From contig DUNO01000005.1 of the NCBI GenBank assembly GCA_012839295.1, forward strand, positions 186,001 to 250,000: DNA of 64,000 nt, read 5' to 3'. A program made the position numbers and the translations under genes. Numbering within the stretch: position 1 is the stretch's first letter; each line of letters begins with the position of its first letter. This document shows positions 1 through 7,733 of this stretch, piece by piece. The notes under the pieces are model-generated. The model saw nothing but the letters and a program-made list of their open reading frames with translations, was not told where the DNA came from and ran no database searches. Origin of the DNA: Clostridiales bacterium. GTDB lineage: Bacteria > Bacillota > Clostridia > Lachnospirales > Lachnospiraceae.

Positions 1-1109
1 GTATCGGCGGTTCCTACCTGGGAGCCAGGGCAGCAATTGAGTTCTTAAGGCACAGCTTCTATAATTCCGTGTCTAAGGAAATCAGAAAAACGCCTGAGAT
101 TTATTTCTGCGGGAATAATATCAGCAGTAATTATATGAACCATCTAAAAGAGGTTATTGGTGACAGGGATTTCTCCATCAATATCATCAGTAAGTCCGGT
201 ACAACAACAGAACCGGCAATTGCATTCCGTGTCTTTAAAAAGCTTCTGAATGAGAAATATGGCAAGAGGGAAGCGGCAAAGAGAATCTATGCAACGACGG
301 ATAAGGCAAGAGGCGCATTAAAGAGCCTTGCGACGGAGGAAGGCTATGAAAGCTTTGTGGTTCCGGACGATGTGGGCGGACGCTTCTCCGTACTGACTGC
401 AGTGGGTCTGCTGCCTATCGCAGCCAGCGGTGCTGACATCACGAAGCTGATGGAAGGCGCGGCAAGCATGAGAAATTATTGCCTGAATAATAGCTATGAG
501 GAGAATGATGCAGTTCTTTACGCGGCAGTCCGCAATATTTTGCTGAGAAAGGGCAAGAGCATTGAGATCCTGGCAAATTATGAGCCAAGCCTCCACTTTG
601 TATCCGAATGGTGGAAACAGCTTTACGGTGAGAGCGAGGGCAAGGACCAGAAGGGCATCTATCCGGCAAGCGTTGACCTTACAACGGATCTGCATTCCAT
701 GGGTCAGTTCATCCAGGATGGACAAAGAACGCTGTTCGAGACCGTAATCAATGTGGAGACATCACCTTCCGAGATTATTCTTGAGGAAGAAGAAGTAGAC
801 CTGGATGGCCTGAATTATCTTGCGGGAAAGAGCGTTGATTTTGTAAACAAGAGTGCAATGAAGGGTACCCTGCTTGCACATACGGACGGTAATGTTCCTA
901 ATTTGGTAGTTAATGTTCCGGAGCAGAACGAATTTTATCTTGGTGAGCTGTTCTATTTCTTTGAGTTTGCCTGCGGCGTAAGCGGATACCTGCTTGGTGT
1001 TAATCCATTTGACCAGCCGGGCGTGGAAAGCTATAAGAAGAATATGTTCGCCCTGCTTGGAAAGCCAGGCTTTGAAGCCCAGAGGGAAGAATTATTAAAG
1101 AGGCTGTAA
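1..1109 (+). CDS. pgi: Glucose-6-phosphate isomerase, 5'-truncated by window edge
   Basis: Interconverts glucose-6-phosphate and fructose-6-phosphate in cytoplasmic glycolysis/gluconeogenesis. The reading frame is open from base 3 ([15 protein letters not shown], the phosphosugar-binding glycine-rich segment), so the true start lies left of the window; the GTG at 69 is internal. Family signatures seen are the [14 protein letters not shown] sugar-isomerase motif, [20 protein letters not shown], and the C-terminal [18 protein letters not shown] segment that carries the catalytic lysine region. Roughly the last 80 percent of a ~450-residue protein is present. It ends 30 bp before a separate promoter and a candidate structured RNA. 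Confidence 0.96.
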   Translation, partial: IGGSYLGARAAIEFLRHSFYNSVSKEIRKTPEIYFCGNNISSNYMNHLKEVIGDRDFSINIISKSGTTTEPAIAFRVFKKLLNEKYGKREAAKRIYATTDKARGALKSLATEEGYESFVVPDDVGGRFSVLTAVGLLPIAASGADITKLMEGAASMRNYCLNNSYEENDAVLYAAVRNILLRKGKSIEILANYEPSLHFVSEWWKQLYGESEGKDQKGIYPASVDLTTDLHSMGQFIQDGQRTLFETVINVETSPSEIILEEEEVDLDGLNYLAGKSVDFVNKSAMKGTLLAHTDGNVPNLVVNVPEQNEFYLGELFYFFEFACGVSGYLLGVNPFDQPGVESYKKNMFALLGKPGFEAQREELLKRL

Positions 1110-1136
1110 TAGCTCCCTGGATTTTGTTTTACTCTT

Positions 1137-1167
1137 TTGTAACAAGAAATTATTTTATGAGTATAAT
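1137..1167 (+). promoter_or_regulatory. Promoter for candidate structured RNA
   Basis: TTGTAA (1137-1142) and a perfect TATAAT (1162-1167) with a 19-bp spacer lie in the pgi 3' gap. No plus-strand coding gene follows, only the structured stretch and a terminator, so the promoter would drive a standalone RNA starting near 1174. Confidence 0.45.
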
Positions 1168-1174
1168 ATAGTAA

Positions 1175-1360
1175 TGATGTAAGTAGCAGGACAGTTTAGC
1201 CGGGATAGGGTACATATCTTTGAGCACTCGCAACCGAATCCCTTTTACAATTAAGGAAGAGAGATCTATACTGCCTTGTTACCTTACCAGAACTATTCGG
1301 CTGCTTAACATAGATATGACTCACCGCCCCTGATCCTATAAGGAAGGGGCGGTGTTGTTT
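1175..1360 (+). ncRNA. Candidate standalone structured RNA (6S-like size and shape)
   Basis: This ~180-nt transcript would be bounded by the promoter at 1137-1167 and the terminator at 1322-1360. Bases 1179-1194 (GTAAG TAGCAGGACAG) pair with 1271-1287 (CTGCCTTGTTAC CTTAC) with only small bulges, closing a largely open interior that contains a second helix, GGGAT with ATCCC. AGCCG near 1197 could also pair with CGGCT near 1309 as a long-range or alternative helix. A long interrupted helix, standalone transcription and this length suit 6S RNA (ssrS), but I do not recognise a family-specific sequence, so another clostridial ncRNA is equally possible. Confidence 0.35.
1322..1360 (+). terminator. 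Rho-independent terminator, stem usable in both directions
   Basis: CACCGCCCC (1322-1330) pairs perfectly with GGGGCGGTG (1346-1354), followed by TTGTTTG. It ends the structured RNA on plus and could also stop the minus-strand hemolysin III transcript, which terminates at 1380. Confidence 0.8.
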
Positions 1361-1379
1361 GTATCAGCTTTACAGCCGT

Positions 1380-2048
1380 CTATGGCATAATTGCAATGTA
1401 TTGGTACATCAGCATGAAGTGGCAGAAGGTGCCACCCATTACGAAGAGGTGGAAGATTTCATGGGAACCGAAGTTCTTATGCTTATTATTAAAAATGGGA
1501 AGCTTAAGTGCGTAGATGATGCCGCCCAGGGTGTAGATGATTCCTCCGGCAAGCAGCCATCCAAAGGCCGCTGCTGGCAAAGCGTTGATGATCTGTGTAA
1601 AGGCCAGCACACAGGTCCAGCCCATTGCAATATAGACAATGGAGGAGAACCATTTCGGGCAATGAACCCAGATTCCAGTAACGACGATGCCAATGATGGC
1701 AAGGCTCCATACAAGGGCAAGCAGGGTATAGCCAGTCCGTCCGCCCAGCGCAATGGCACAGATGGGGGTGTAAGTGCCGGCAATTAATACATAGATGGCC
1801 ATATGGTCAAATTTCTTCAAACGGACATGGACCTTTTCCGTCTTTCCGAAGGTATGGTAAACCGTACTTGCAGCATATAATAAAATCATGCTGAGGACAA
1901 AGATTCCCAGCGAGATCAGGTGGATGCGGCTAGGTCCGTTTGCAGCCTTAATTAATAAAGGCGTGGAGGCGAATACTGCCATCAGGGCTCCAATAAAATG
2001 TGTAATTGCACTTCCGGGGTCTTTTGCTTTCACTCTTTTAACAGTCAT
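1380..2048 (-). CDS. trhA: Hemolysin III / PAQR-family membrane protein
   Basis: This 222-residue protein is almost entirely hydrophobic with about seven membrane segments, typical of the bacterial hemolysin III (TrhA/YqfA) branch of the PAQR family. Family motifs seen are THFIGALMAVF near the N-terminus, ASTVYHTF, FDHMAIYVLIAGTYTPIC and the C-terminal SHEIFHLFVMGGTFCHF; their Asp/His residues form the presumed metal site. The family is linked to membrane homeostasis; true hemolytic activity should not be assumed from the name. It is monocistronic, with an unusual palindrome in its upstream region. Confidence 0.9.
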   Translation of the reverse strand: MTVKRVKAKDPGSAITHFIGALMAVFASTPLLIKAANGPSRIHLISLGIFVLSMILLYAASTVYHTFGKTEKVHVRLKKFDHMAIYVLIAGTYTPICAIALGGRTGYTLLALVWSLAIIGIVVTGIWVHCPKWFSSIVYIAMGWTCVLAFTQIINALPAAAFGWLLAGGIIYTLGGIIYALKLPIFNNKHKNFGSHEIFHLFVMGGTFCHFMLMYQYIAIMP

Positions 2049-2208
2049 AAAATCAGCTCCTTTTCTTAATACTTGCGCACTGTCCGCCTTAGGTCAGTAC
2101 ACTATACTCAGCTCCGAACAAGGGATTTGCTTAGGAAATTCTCCTGCCCTATTATTTTTACCATTCATCTTTAGTTTATACATAGCGTCGATGTATTAAC
2201 TGTATAAT

Positions 2209-2225
2209 GTAGTATTGAATACTAC
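2209..2225. promoter_or_regulatory. Palindromic operator-like site upstream of hemolysin III gene
   Basis: GTAGTAT-TGA-ATACTAC is a perfect 7+3+7 inverted repeat, and a further ATACTAC half-site lies about 25 bp away toward 2247. It sits ~160 bp upstream of the minus-strand gene ending at 1380 and just beyond the 3' end of the racemase gene (stop at 2284), in an AT-rich stretch with several TATA-like boxes. The binding protein is unknown. Confidence 0.4.
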
Positions 2226-2283
2226 GTGATATGTATTTATATACTACAACACGTTGAAATAAAATGCAAGTGGTAAATTTGGA

Positions 2284-3483
2284 TTATTTTGAAATGGGAG
2301 CGTTTTTTTTGAGCATATTTTTCGGAGTATATTCTTTAAGGAGTATTTTGGGGCGTTCCAACCGTTCCCCTAAACGGCTTAGTATTTCATTGGCAATGGT
2401 TCCTGCCTGCTCTGCGAGATCGCAGGCAGTAATGGTTTCAGTGCCGGCCCGGCCAATGATTACGGCGATGTCCCCGGCCTTTACATCCGGAATGCCGGAA
2501 ATGTCCACCAGCATCTGATCCATACAAATATGGCCTACAATAGGAAGCTTATAACCGTGGATTAAAACATTTCCGGTGCCGCAGGACAGCGAACGCGGAA
2601 TACCGTCGCCATAACCGATGGTCACAACTGCAATTTTCGTATCCTGGGAGGCCACAAACTGCAAACCATAACCGGCGGCTTCCCCTTGGAGCAGGTCCTT
2701 GACCAGGGCAATTCTTGCTTTCACGGATAAGACCGGCTTCAGGGAAACGTTACAAAGCTCCGTTTCCCCACGGGTGCTGAGCATCCCATAGAGTGCAATG
2801 CCGACCCGCGCGTAGTTTTCCGCCAATTCCGGATAGTTCAGGAGGCCATAGCTGCTGACAATGTGCTTTCTCGGGCATGGGAATCCGCGCCGCCGCAGCT
2901 GTTCAATTACATCGTAAAATGCTTTTGCCTGGCTCCTGGTAAATTCTTTGCTTTCAGGGGAGGCTTGGTCAGAAGCACATAGATGGGTGAAAATGCCTTC
3001 CACCTTGAGGTTCTGATATCGGAAGATTCTGCTGATTTCCTCTATTCTTTCCTTGCGCTCCCCCAAGCGGTGCATCCCCGTGTCAATTTTGACATGGACC
3101 CGGAGCCTTTTCCCATATCTGTTGAGGGTTCCTGCATAGGAGGAATCAATGACAGTCTGTGTCAGGCCATGACGGTCCAGAAGAGGAAAATCCTTCGGAT
3201 GGGTGTAGCCCAGGATTAAAATATCACCTAGTATGCCGTTTTTGCGAAGCCCGGCTCCTTCCTGGACAGTAGCAACGCAAAAGGCCTTCACGCCCAGCCT
3301 GTTTAGCTCCTGTGAGACATAAACCGCTCCATGCCCATAGGCGTTGGCCTTGACGGCGGGCATCAGCTCACAGTCCTTCGGAAGTAAGGCACGGAGTGTT
3401 TCGACATTGTGGCGCAGCGCAGTTTTGTCAAGCTCAATCCATGCCCGCCCTTTCCAAAAGCTATTTTCTCCGATCATAGTCAT
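2284..3483 (-). CDS. alr: Alanine racemase family protein, VanT-like soluble racemase
   Basis: PLP-dependent fold-III amino acid racemase of 399 residues. The PLP-lysine motif PAVKANAYGHGA is near residues 43-54; the second-domain segments AAGYGLQF and VGHICMDQMLVD are present. It is the last gene of a vanG-type cluster and overlaps the vanXY 3' end by 23 bp, so in context it is probably the D-Ser (or D-Ala) supplier of the resistance pathway. Enterococcal VanT proteins of VanC/E/G clusters carry a large N-terminal membrane domain; this one starts directly with the racemase fold. Whether it prefers Ser or Ala cannot be decided from sequence by eye. Confidence 0.88.
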   Translation of the reverse strand: MTMIGENSFWKGRAWIELDKTALRHNVETLRALLPKDCELMPAVKANAYGHGAVYVSQELNRLGVKAFCVATVQEGAGLRKNGILGDILILGYTHPKDFPLLDRHGLTQTVIDSSYAGTLNRYGKRLRVHVKIDTGMHRLGERKERIEEISRIFRYQNLKVEGIFTHLCASDQASPESKEFTRSQAKAFYDVIEQLRRRGFPCPRKHIVSSYGLLNYPELAENYARVGIALYGMLSTRGETELCNVSLKPVLSVKARIALVKDLLQGEAAGYGLQFVASQDTKIAVVTIGYGDGIPRSLSCGTGNVLIHGYKLPIVGHICMDQMLVDISGIPDVKAGDIAVIIGRAGTETITACDLAEQAGTIANEILSRLGERLERPKILLKEYTPKNMLKKNAPISK

Positions 3484-4237
3484 TCCCCCACTCGGTCAGG
3501 ATGAACCCGTCCATGTTGTTGCCGGATACCGAGTATGGGACACTGGTATCCACTTCAAGTTTGGTATCCGTTCCTGTCGCAGCCTCCACGTAGGAAACCG
3601 AAATGCTCCGATGCCCGTTCGGGTAATAAAAGGGTTTCTTTCCATAAGGGTACTTTTTCAGGAAGGCATGGTATTCTTCCAGGGTAAATCCCATCTCCGT
3701 CATAATTGCGGCGTGGGGCGCCCCAACGTAGCGGAAATGCCAGGGCTCCTGGGCAATTCCTGTGACAGCTTCCTTTCCTTTTGGATAGCGCTCGATAAAG
3801 CCATATGGCACGGCTTTTTTCCGGAAGGTCTGGCAGATGCCGGAATAGGGAAAGTCCGGACGGATAAAATCAATATCCGGTTTCCTAAGCCCCAGGTCAA
3901 TGGCAAGCCCGGTCTGGTGCTCACTGTGGTTCGGGCGTGCCACAAATTGCTCTGTAAAGGCAGCCCCATTTTCCAGCAGGGAATATTCATAAAGCGCCTG
4001 CTGCTCCAGCTTAGAACGCCAGCCGCTGACCGCACTGATCCATGTCCAGCCGCTGATGTCGTTCATGAGCTTTGAAAGCAGGGTCAAAGCCCTGCGCTCC
4101 AGCATCACATCCTTGCTGTCCGTATTGACCGGGGCAAGGGAGCATTCGTCAATATCTGAATGGTAGGGATGCTGTCCGTTAACCAGGATCAGGCTGCCGG
4201 AGTGGATGGCTTTTTTTGGAATAATGAGTGTTTTCAT
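3461..4237 (-). CDS. vanXY: VanXY-type D,D-peptidase (M15 family)
   Basis: Zinc D,D-dipeptidase/carboxypeptidase of the M15 VanY/VanXY family, 258 residues. The zinc motif SEHQTGLAIDL (SxHxxGxAxD) and the downstream catalytic EPWHFRYVG (ExxH) are both intact. There is no signal peptide, as in cytoplasmic VanXY enzymes that cleave D-Ala-D-Ala and D-Ala-ending pentapeptide precursors. Its ATG overlaps the vanG stop (ATGA-type, 4234-4237) and its own end overlaps the racemase start, indicating tight translational coupling. Confidence 0.9.
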   Translation of the reverse strand: MKTLIIPKKAIHSGSLILVNGQHPYHSDIDECSLAPVNTDSKDVMLERRALTLLSKLMNDISGWTWISAVSGWRSKLEQQALYEYSLLENGAAFTEQFVARPNHSEHQTGLAIDLGLRKPDIDFIRPDFPYSGICQTFRKKAVPYGFIERYPKGKEAVTGIAQEPWHFRYVGAPHAAIMTEMGFTLEEYHAFLKKYPYGKKPFYYPNGHRSISVSYVEAATGTDTKLEVDTSVPYSVSGNNMDGFILTEWGNDYDRRK

Positions 4238-5295
4238 AGGCCCACCGCCAATTCAATCACGCGGGAGATCACCTGTCCAAAGGAAATACCGGCGGCCTTC
4301 ATCATGTTGGGATACCGGCTGTGGGGCGTAAAACCGGGAATGGTGTTGACCTCATTAAAGACAATCCTTCCCTGGTTATCCAAAAACATGTCCACCCGGG
4401 CAAAGCCCCGGCAGCCCAGCGCCTGATAAATTGATCTTGCAGTTTGCTTGATTTCCTCTGCTTTTTCCTTGGGGATCCGTGCCGGGACATGGATGGCGGA
4501 GGTTTCCAGGGTATATTTTTCCGTAAAATTGAAGAAGCCGTCCGCAAGCTCAATTTCATCGATTTCCCCGACCGTCAGGGCGTCATTTCCCATCACCGCA
4601 CAGCCGACTTCAAACCCTGTAATACCTTCCTCAATGATAACCTCGTCATCATATTCAAAGGCCAATTCAATGGCTGAGGGAAGCTCGCGCTGTTCAAATA
4701 CCTTGGTAATACCATAGGAGGAACCGGCTCTGACCGGCTTGATAAACAGCGGATACCCCAGGCTTTTAACCTGTGTCAGGGCAATTCTGGTATCCATATT
4801 TTTTTTCAGTCTGACGGAGGCGGGAACTAAAACACCGGCGGACTGTGCCAGCTTGTGGGCCAGATCCTTGTCCATACAGAGTGCCGAGGACAATGTGCCG
4901 CAGCCGACCAGGGGAATACCGGACAGCTCAAGCAGTCCTTGTACCGTGCCATCCTCACCGTTCTTTCCATGCAGCACGGGAAATGCGGCGTCAATAGGAA
5001 GCTTCACTACATTATCCTGATGGAATACCAGCAGGGTATGGGCTCCCCGGTCAGGGGAAAATGCTGCAGGTGTACAGTCTGATGGATTACACCAGGTATC
5101 CGTCCCAATTTTTTCAATGTCGCCGTCAAACCGGTACCAATCCCCCTTTGATGAAATACCAATTAATATGGGCATATATTTATCTGTGTCGATATGCTTG
5201 ATGATGGAATAGGCGGACTGCAGCGACACGCCGTATTCCGGAGAGCAGCCGCCGAACAGAACAGCAATGTTTAATCTTTTCATTTTGAACCTCAT
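4234..5295 (-). CDS. vanG: VanG-type D-alanine--D-serine ligase
   Basis: ATP-grasp ligase of the Ddl/Van family, 353 residues. N-terminal FGGCSPEYGVSLQSAYS, ATP-loop KPVRAGSSYGITKV, and C-terminal FNEVNTIPGFTPHSRYPNMMKAAG match what I recall of VanG. The omega-loop reads FTEKYTL; an EKY-type motif is typical of D-Ala-D-Ala and D-Ala-D-Ser ligases rather than the D-Lac ligases VanA/VanB. The D-Ser preference is inferred from the cluster, which also supplies a VanXY and a racemase. Position 5 of the SPEYG motif is Gly where relatives usually have Glu. A terminator-like hairpin lies just upstream. Starts at ATG; an in-frame ATG five codons in (MKRLN) is also possible. Confidence 0.9.
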   Translation of the reverse strand: MRFKMKRLNIAVLFGGCSPEYGVSLQSAYSIIKHIDTDKYMPILIGISSKGDWYRFDGDIEKIGTDTWCNPSDCTPAAFSPDRGAHTLLVFHQDNVVKLPIDAAFPVLHGKNGEDGTVQGLLELSGIPLVGCGTLSSALCMDKDLAHKLAQSAGVLVPASVRLKKNMDTRIALTQVKSLGYPLFIKPVRAGSSYGITKVFEQRELPSAIELAFEYDDEVIIEEGITGFEVGCAVMGNDALTVGEIDEIELADGFFNFTEKYTLETSAIHVPARIPKEKAEEIKQTARSIYQALGCRGFARVDMFLDNQGRIVFNEVNTIPGFTPHSRYPNMMKAAGISFGQVISRVIELAVGL

Positions 5296-5318
5296 CCTTT
5301 CCGGGAAAAATCTTTGTT

Positions 5319-5364
5319 AATAAAAAGTCCCCGCTTTGTACGTCTATCGTAGCAAAGCAGGGAC
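5319..5364 (-). terminator. Terminator-like hairpin between vanS and vanG
   Basis: Read on the minus strand, GTCCCTGCTTTG (5364-5353) pairs with CAAAGCGGGGAC (5338-5327) with one G-T or mismatch position, and is followed directly by TTTTTATT. It lies between vanS (stop 5416) and the vanG ribosome site (about 5302). Too little room remains downstream for a complete promoter, so vanG transcripts must start upstream and pass through this hairpin, or the site is leaky. Confidence 0.75.
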
Positions 5365-5415
5365 AAGAGTGTTTTTGATTTTTATTTAGAAAACCTGAAA
5401 ATTATAATATGAAAA

Positions 5416-6531
5416 TCATACGATTTTATGACAATCCACCGGAAGTGTCACGGTAAAGGCAATTTGCTCATTAGCGCTCTCGGCGGTGATGGTACCTCCA
5501 TGGAGTTCAGCAATCTCCTTTGCAATGGCGAGGCCAAGCCCGGCACCGCCGGTAGAGCTGGAGCGGGAGGTATCCAGCCGGAAGAACTGCTCGAAGATCC
5601 GGTTCAGCTTCTCAGGCGGGATCGTCCTGCCCCGGTTTTCCACACGGACCGTCACATAGCCGCCAAGCTGTTTCATATCCATCAGGATAGCCGTATCGCG
5701 GTAGCTGTAGTTAACGGCGTTTCGGATGAGGTTGTCAAACACCCGCTCCAGCTTGTCCGGGTCGCAGAGAATCTGGACATCCGGCGCTATGTGTAAATCC
5801 CAGTGCAGGGCCTTTTCCGACAGGATCGGGGTGGACTCAAAGGTGATCTGCTCCAGCATCCGGGTAAGGTTCACGGATTCCGGTTCTAAGGTCAGCTGAG
5901 TGAGGTTAAAGCGGGTGATGTCAAAAAATTCATTAATGAGCATTTCCAACCGCTCCGCCTTCTCAAGCGCGATGCCGGTGTATTTGCCGCGCAATTCCTG
6001 TGAGAGCTGGGGCTCGTCCCGGAGCAGCGTCAGATAGCCGATGACGCTGGTCAAGGGTGTTTTCAAATCGTGGGCGAGATAGACGACCAGGTCATTCTTG
6101 CGCTGCTCGGCTTCCTTTGCAGCAATGGCGCTGCGAAGAGCCTGCTCCCGCACCAAATTAAGTTCATCCTGGGTGCTTTTTAAAGCATCAGACAGCTTCA
6201 CCGGTTCGTTGGAGGACTGTGTAAGCTGCTCGGCGGCATCCACAACTTCGTCCAGATAATGCAGGGGCTTGGAAATAAAATAATAGGTAATTACAGCCCA
6301 CCCCGCAAAGATAACAATACCGTTGAACAGGTAAATATATTCCCCATAAAACTGCGCCAGGATATAAACGAAATCTGTTGCCTGGAAGGAAAAATGGGAA
6401 TATAGGTTATATGCAAAGAAAAAAAGAAAAATACAGCCCCCTGCAAAACCGGCCAGTGCCGTGGCATATTGAATTAAAATCCGCCTGGAAAGGCGGCTGA
6501 ATCTCAGACGTTTCGTTGAATCATTGCTCAA
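5416..6531 (-). CDS. vanS: VanS-like sensor histidine kinase
   Basis: Membrane sensor kinase, about 371 residues. Two membrane segments (ATALAGFAGGCIFLFFF near 20-40 and FNGIVIFAGWAVITYYF near 62-80) flank a very short outer loop, followed by HAMP, the phospho-acceptor box LAHDLKTPLTSVIGY, and N/G boxes (NLIRNAVNYS, GGAGLGLAIAKEIAELHGG). I chose the TTG at 6531: a longer frame exists upstream, but it only overlaps vanR in another frame and looks non-native. The G-rich tract encoding the VanR tail (GGGGGG) would serve as ribosome site. It overlaps vanR by 11 bp and probably senses glycopeptide or envelope stress. Confidence 0.88.
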   Translation of the reverse strand: MSNDSTKRLRFSRLSRRILIQYATALAGFAGGCIFLFFFAYNLYSHFSFQATDFVYILAQFYGEYIYLFNGIVIFAGWAVITYYFISKPLHYLDEVVDAAEQLTQSSNEPVKLSDALKSTQDELNLVREQALRSAIAAKEAEQRKNDLVVYLAHDLKTPLTSVIGYLTLLRDEPQLSQELRGKYTGIALEKAERLEMLINEFFDITRFNLTQLTLEPESVNLTRMLEQITFESTPILSEKALHWDLHIAPDVQILCDPDKLERVFDNLIRNAVNYSYRDTAILMDMKQLGGYVTVRVENRGRTIPPEKLNRIFEQFFRLDTSRSSSTGGAGLGLAIAKEIAELHGGTITAESANEQIAFTVTLPVDCHKIV

Positions 6532-7219
6532 TTTTATACCCAACCCCCCATACTGTTTTAATAAATTTTGGCTCCCTTCTGGGCTCCCGCATTTTTTCCC
6601 GGAGCCGCGCAATGTGCGCCATAACCGTGTTATTGTTATCCAGATATTTTTCACCCCAGACCGCTTCAAACAGTTCCTCCGATGAAACGACCTTTCCGCG
6701 GCGCTCACAAAGATACCAGAGGATATTGAACTCAATCGGGGTAAGTGGGAGCTCCTCCCCATACAGCGTACATTTATGGTTGTCCTGGCAGATATACAGG
6801 CCGGAAAAATCAAAGCGGCACGCTTCCGCCGGAGCCGCATTTGACGTGTTGTAGCGTGTGTAGCGGCGAAGCTGGGTCTTTACGCGGGCAACTAATTCCA
6901 GTGGGTTAAAGGGCTTTGTGACATAGTCATCGGCTCCCAGGGTCAGCCCCGTAATCTTATCCATATCTTCCACCTTGGCGGTCAGCATGATAATGGGAAA
7001 CAAATGGTTTTCACGGATTTTCTGGCAAAGTGCAAAGCCGTTCATGTCCGGCAGCATGACATCCAAAATGGCAAGGCTGAAATCCTCCTGCTCCATGCAT
7101 TCCAAAGCATCTGTAGCATTGTAAAATTTATGGACATGGTAGCCATCATTTTTTAGATAAACCTCAACGAGATCGGCAATTTCCCGTTCATCATCTACAA
7201 CAAGAACCTTATCACCCAT
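6521..7219 (-). CDS. vanR: VanR-like OmpR-family response regulator
   Basis: Receiver plus winged-helix regulator, 232 residues. The acidic pair is in VVDDEREIADL, the phospho-acceptor Asp is in LAILDVMLPDMNG, and the conserved Lys is in DDYVTKPFNPLELVARV. The C-terminal DNA-binding domain ends in KFIKTVWGVGYKIEQ. First gene of the van-type cluster, preceded by ribosome site AGGAG and a perfect TATAAT (minus strand, 7254-7249) with a weak -35. It should activate the downstream resistance genes with its partner kinase. Confidence 0.92.
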   Translation of the reverse strand: MGDKVLVVDDEREIADLVEVYLKNDGYHVHKFYNATDALECMEQEDFSLAILDVMLPDMNGFALCQKIRENHLFPIIMLTAKVEDMDKITGLTLGADDYVTKPFNPLELVARVKTQLRRYTRYNTSNAAPAEACRFDFSGLYICQDNHKCTLYGEELPLTPIEFNILWYLCERRGKVVSSEELFEAVWGEKYLDNNNTVMAHIARLREKMREPRREPKFIKTVWGVGYKIEQ

Positions 7220-7454
7220 GAATTCAAACTCCTTTTACCTGATTTCTGATTATATTACCACAAAATTTCTCAAACAGAAAGGGGTCATGGCTAAGAAAAT
7301 CAAGCTCTGTAGGGATGAAGGATGGCCGGCATGGGACAATGCTGTTTTTCGGCAGGCAAATTGAAAATCTTTTCAATCATGTGGAAGTATGTTATACTTT
7401 AGATAATTTAGGGTCTGCAGCATAATCCGGCAGGCCGTGGAAGGAGGGTGGCAG

Positions 7455-7652
7455 ATGGATTTAAAGGTAGGCGAGATTGTTAAATTAAAGAAGCAGCATC
7501 CCTGCGGAAGCTTTGAATGGGAGATCCTCCGCGTAGGTATGGACTTCCGGTTAAAATGTCTGGGCTGCGGGCATCAGGTCATGCTGCCAAGAAAACAGGT
7601 GGAAAAGAGTATCAGACAGGTCAGAAAACCGGCCGGTCAGGGTAATGAATAA
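7455..7652 (+). CDS. DUF951 family small protein
   Basis: This 65-residue protein (MDLKVGEIVKLKKQHPCG...) matches the DUF951 family, common in Firmicutes. It contains the CLGCGHQV zinc-ribbon-like pair of cysteines plus an upstream Cys, and a basic C-terminus suggesting nucleic-acid contact. The ATG at 7455 was chosen because GGAGGG (7443-7448) is ideally spaced; an in-frame GTG at 7437 would overlap that ribosome site. Function unknown. Confidence 0.88.
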   Translation: MDLKVGEIVKLKKQHPCGSFEWEILRVGMDFRLKCLGCGHQVMLPRKQVEKSIRQVRKPAGQGNE

Positions 7653-7733
7653 AGCGGCAACGCAAATAGCGGGTGCTAAATAAAGCGGAACGTGCTTATA
7701 TACTAAATGAAAAAGAACTGGAGGAAGGAACGA

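Noticed and set aside
5416-6840. Longer 474-residue version of the VanS-like kinase starting at 6840
   Set aside because: The first ~100 residues only overlap vanR in another frame and are Arg/Ser/Cys-rich with no family pattern; TTG at 6531 gives the expected kinase.
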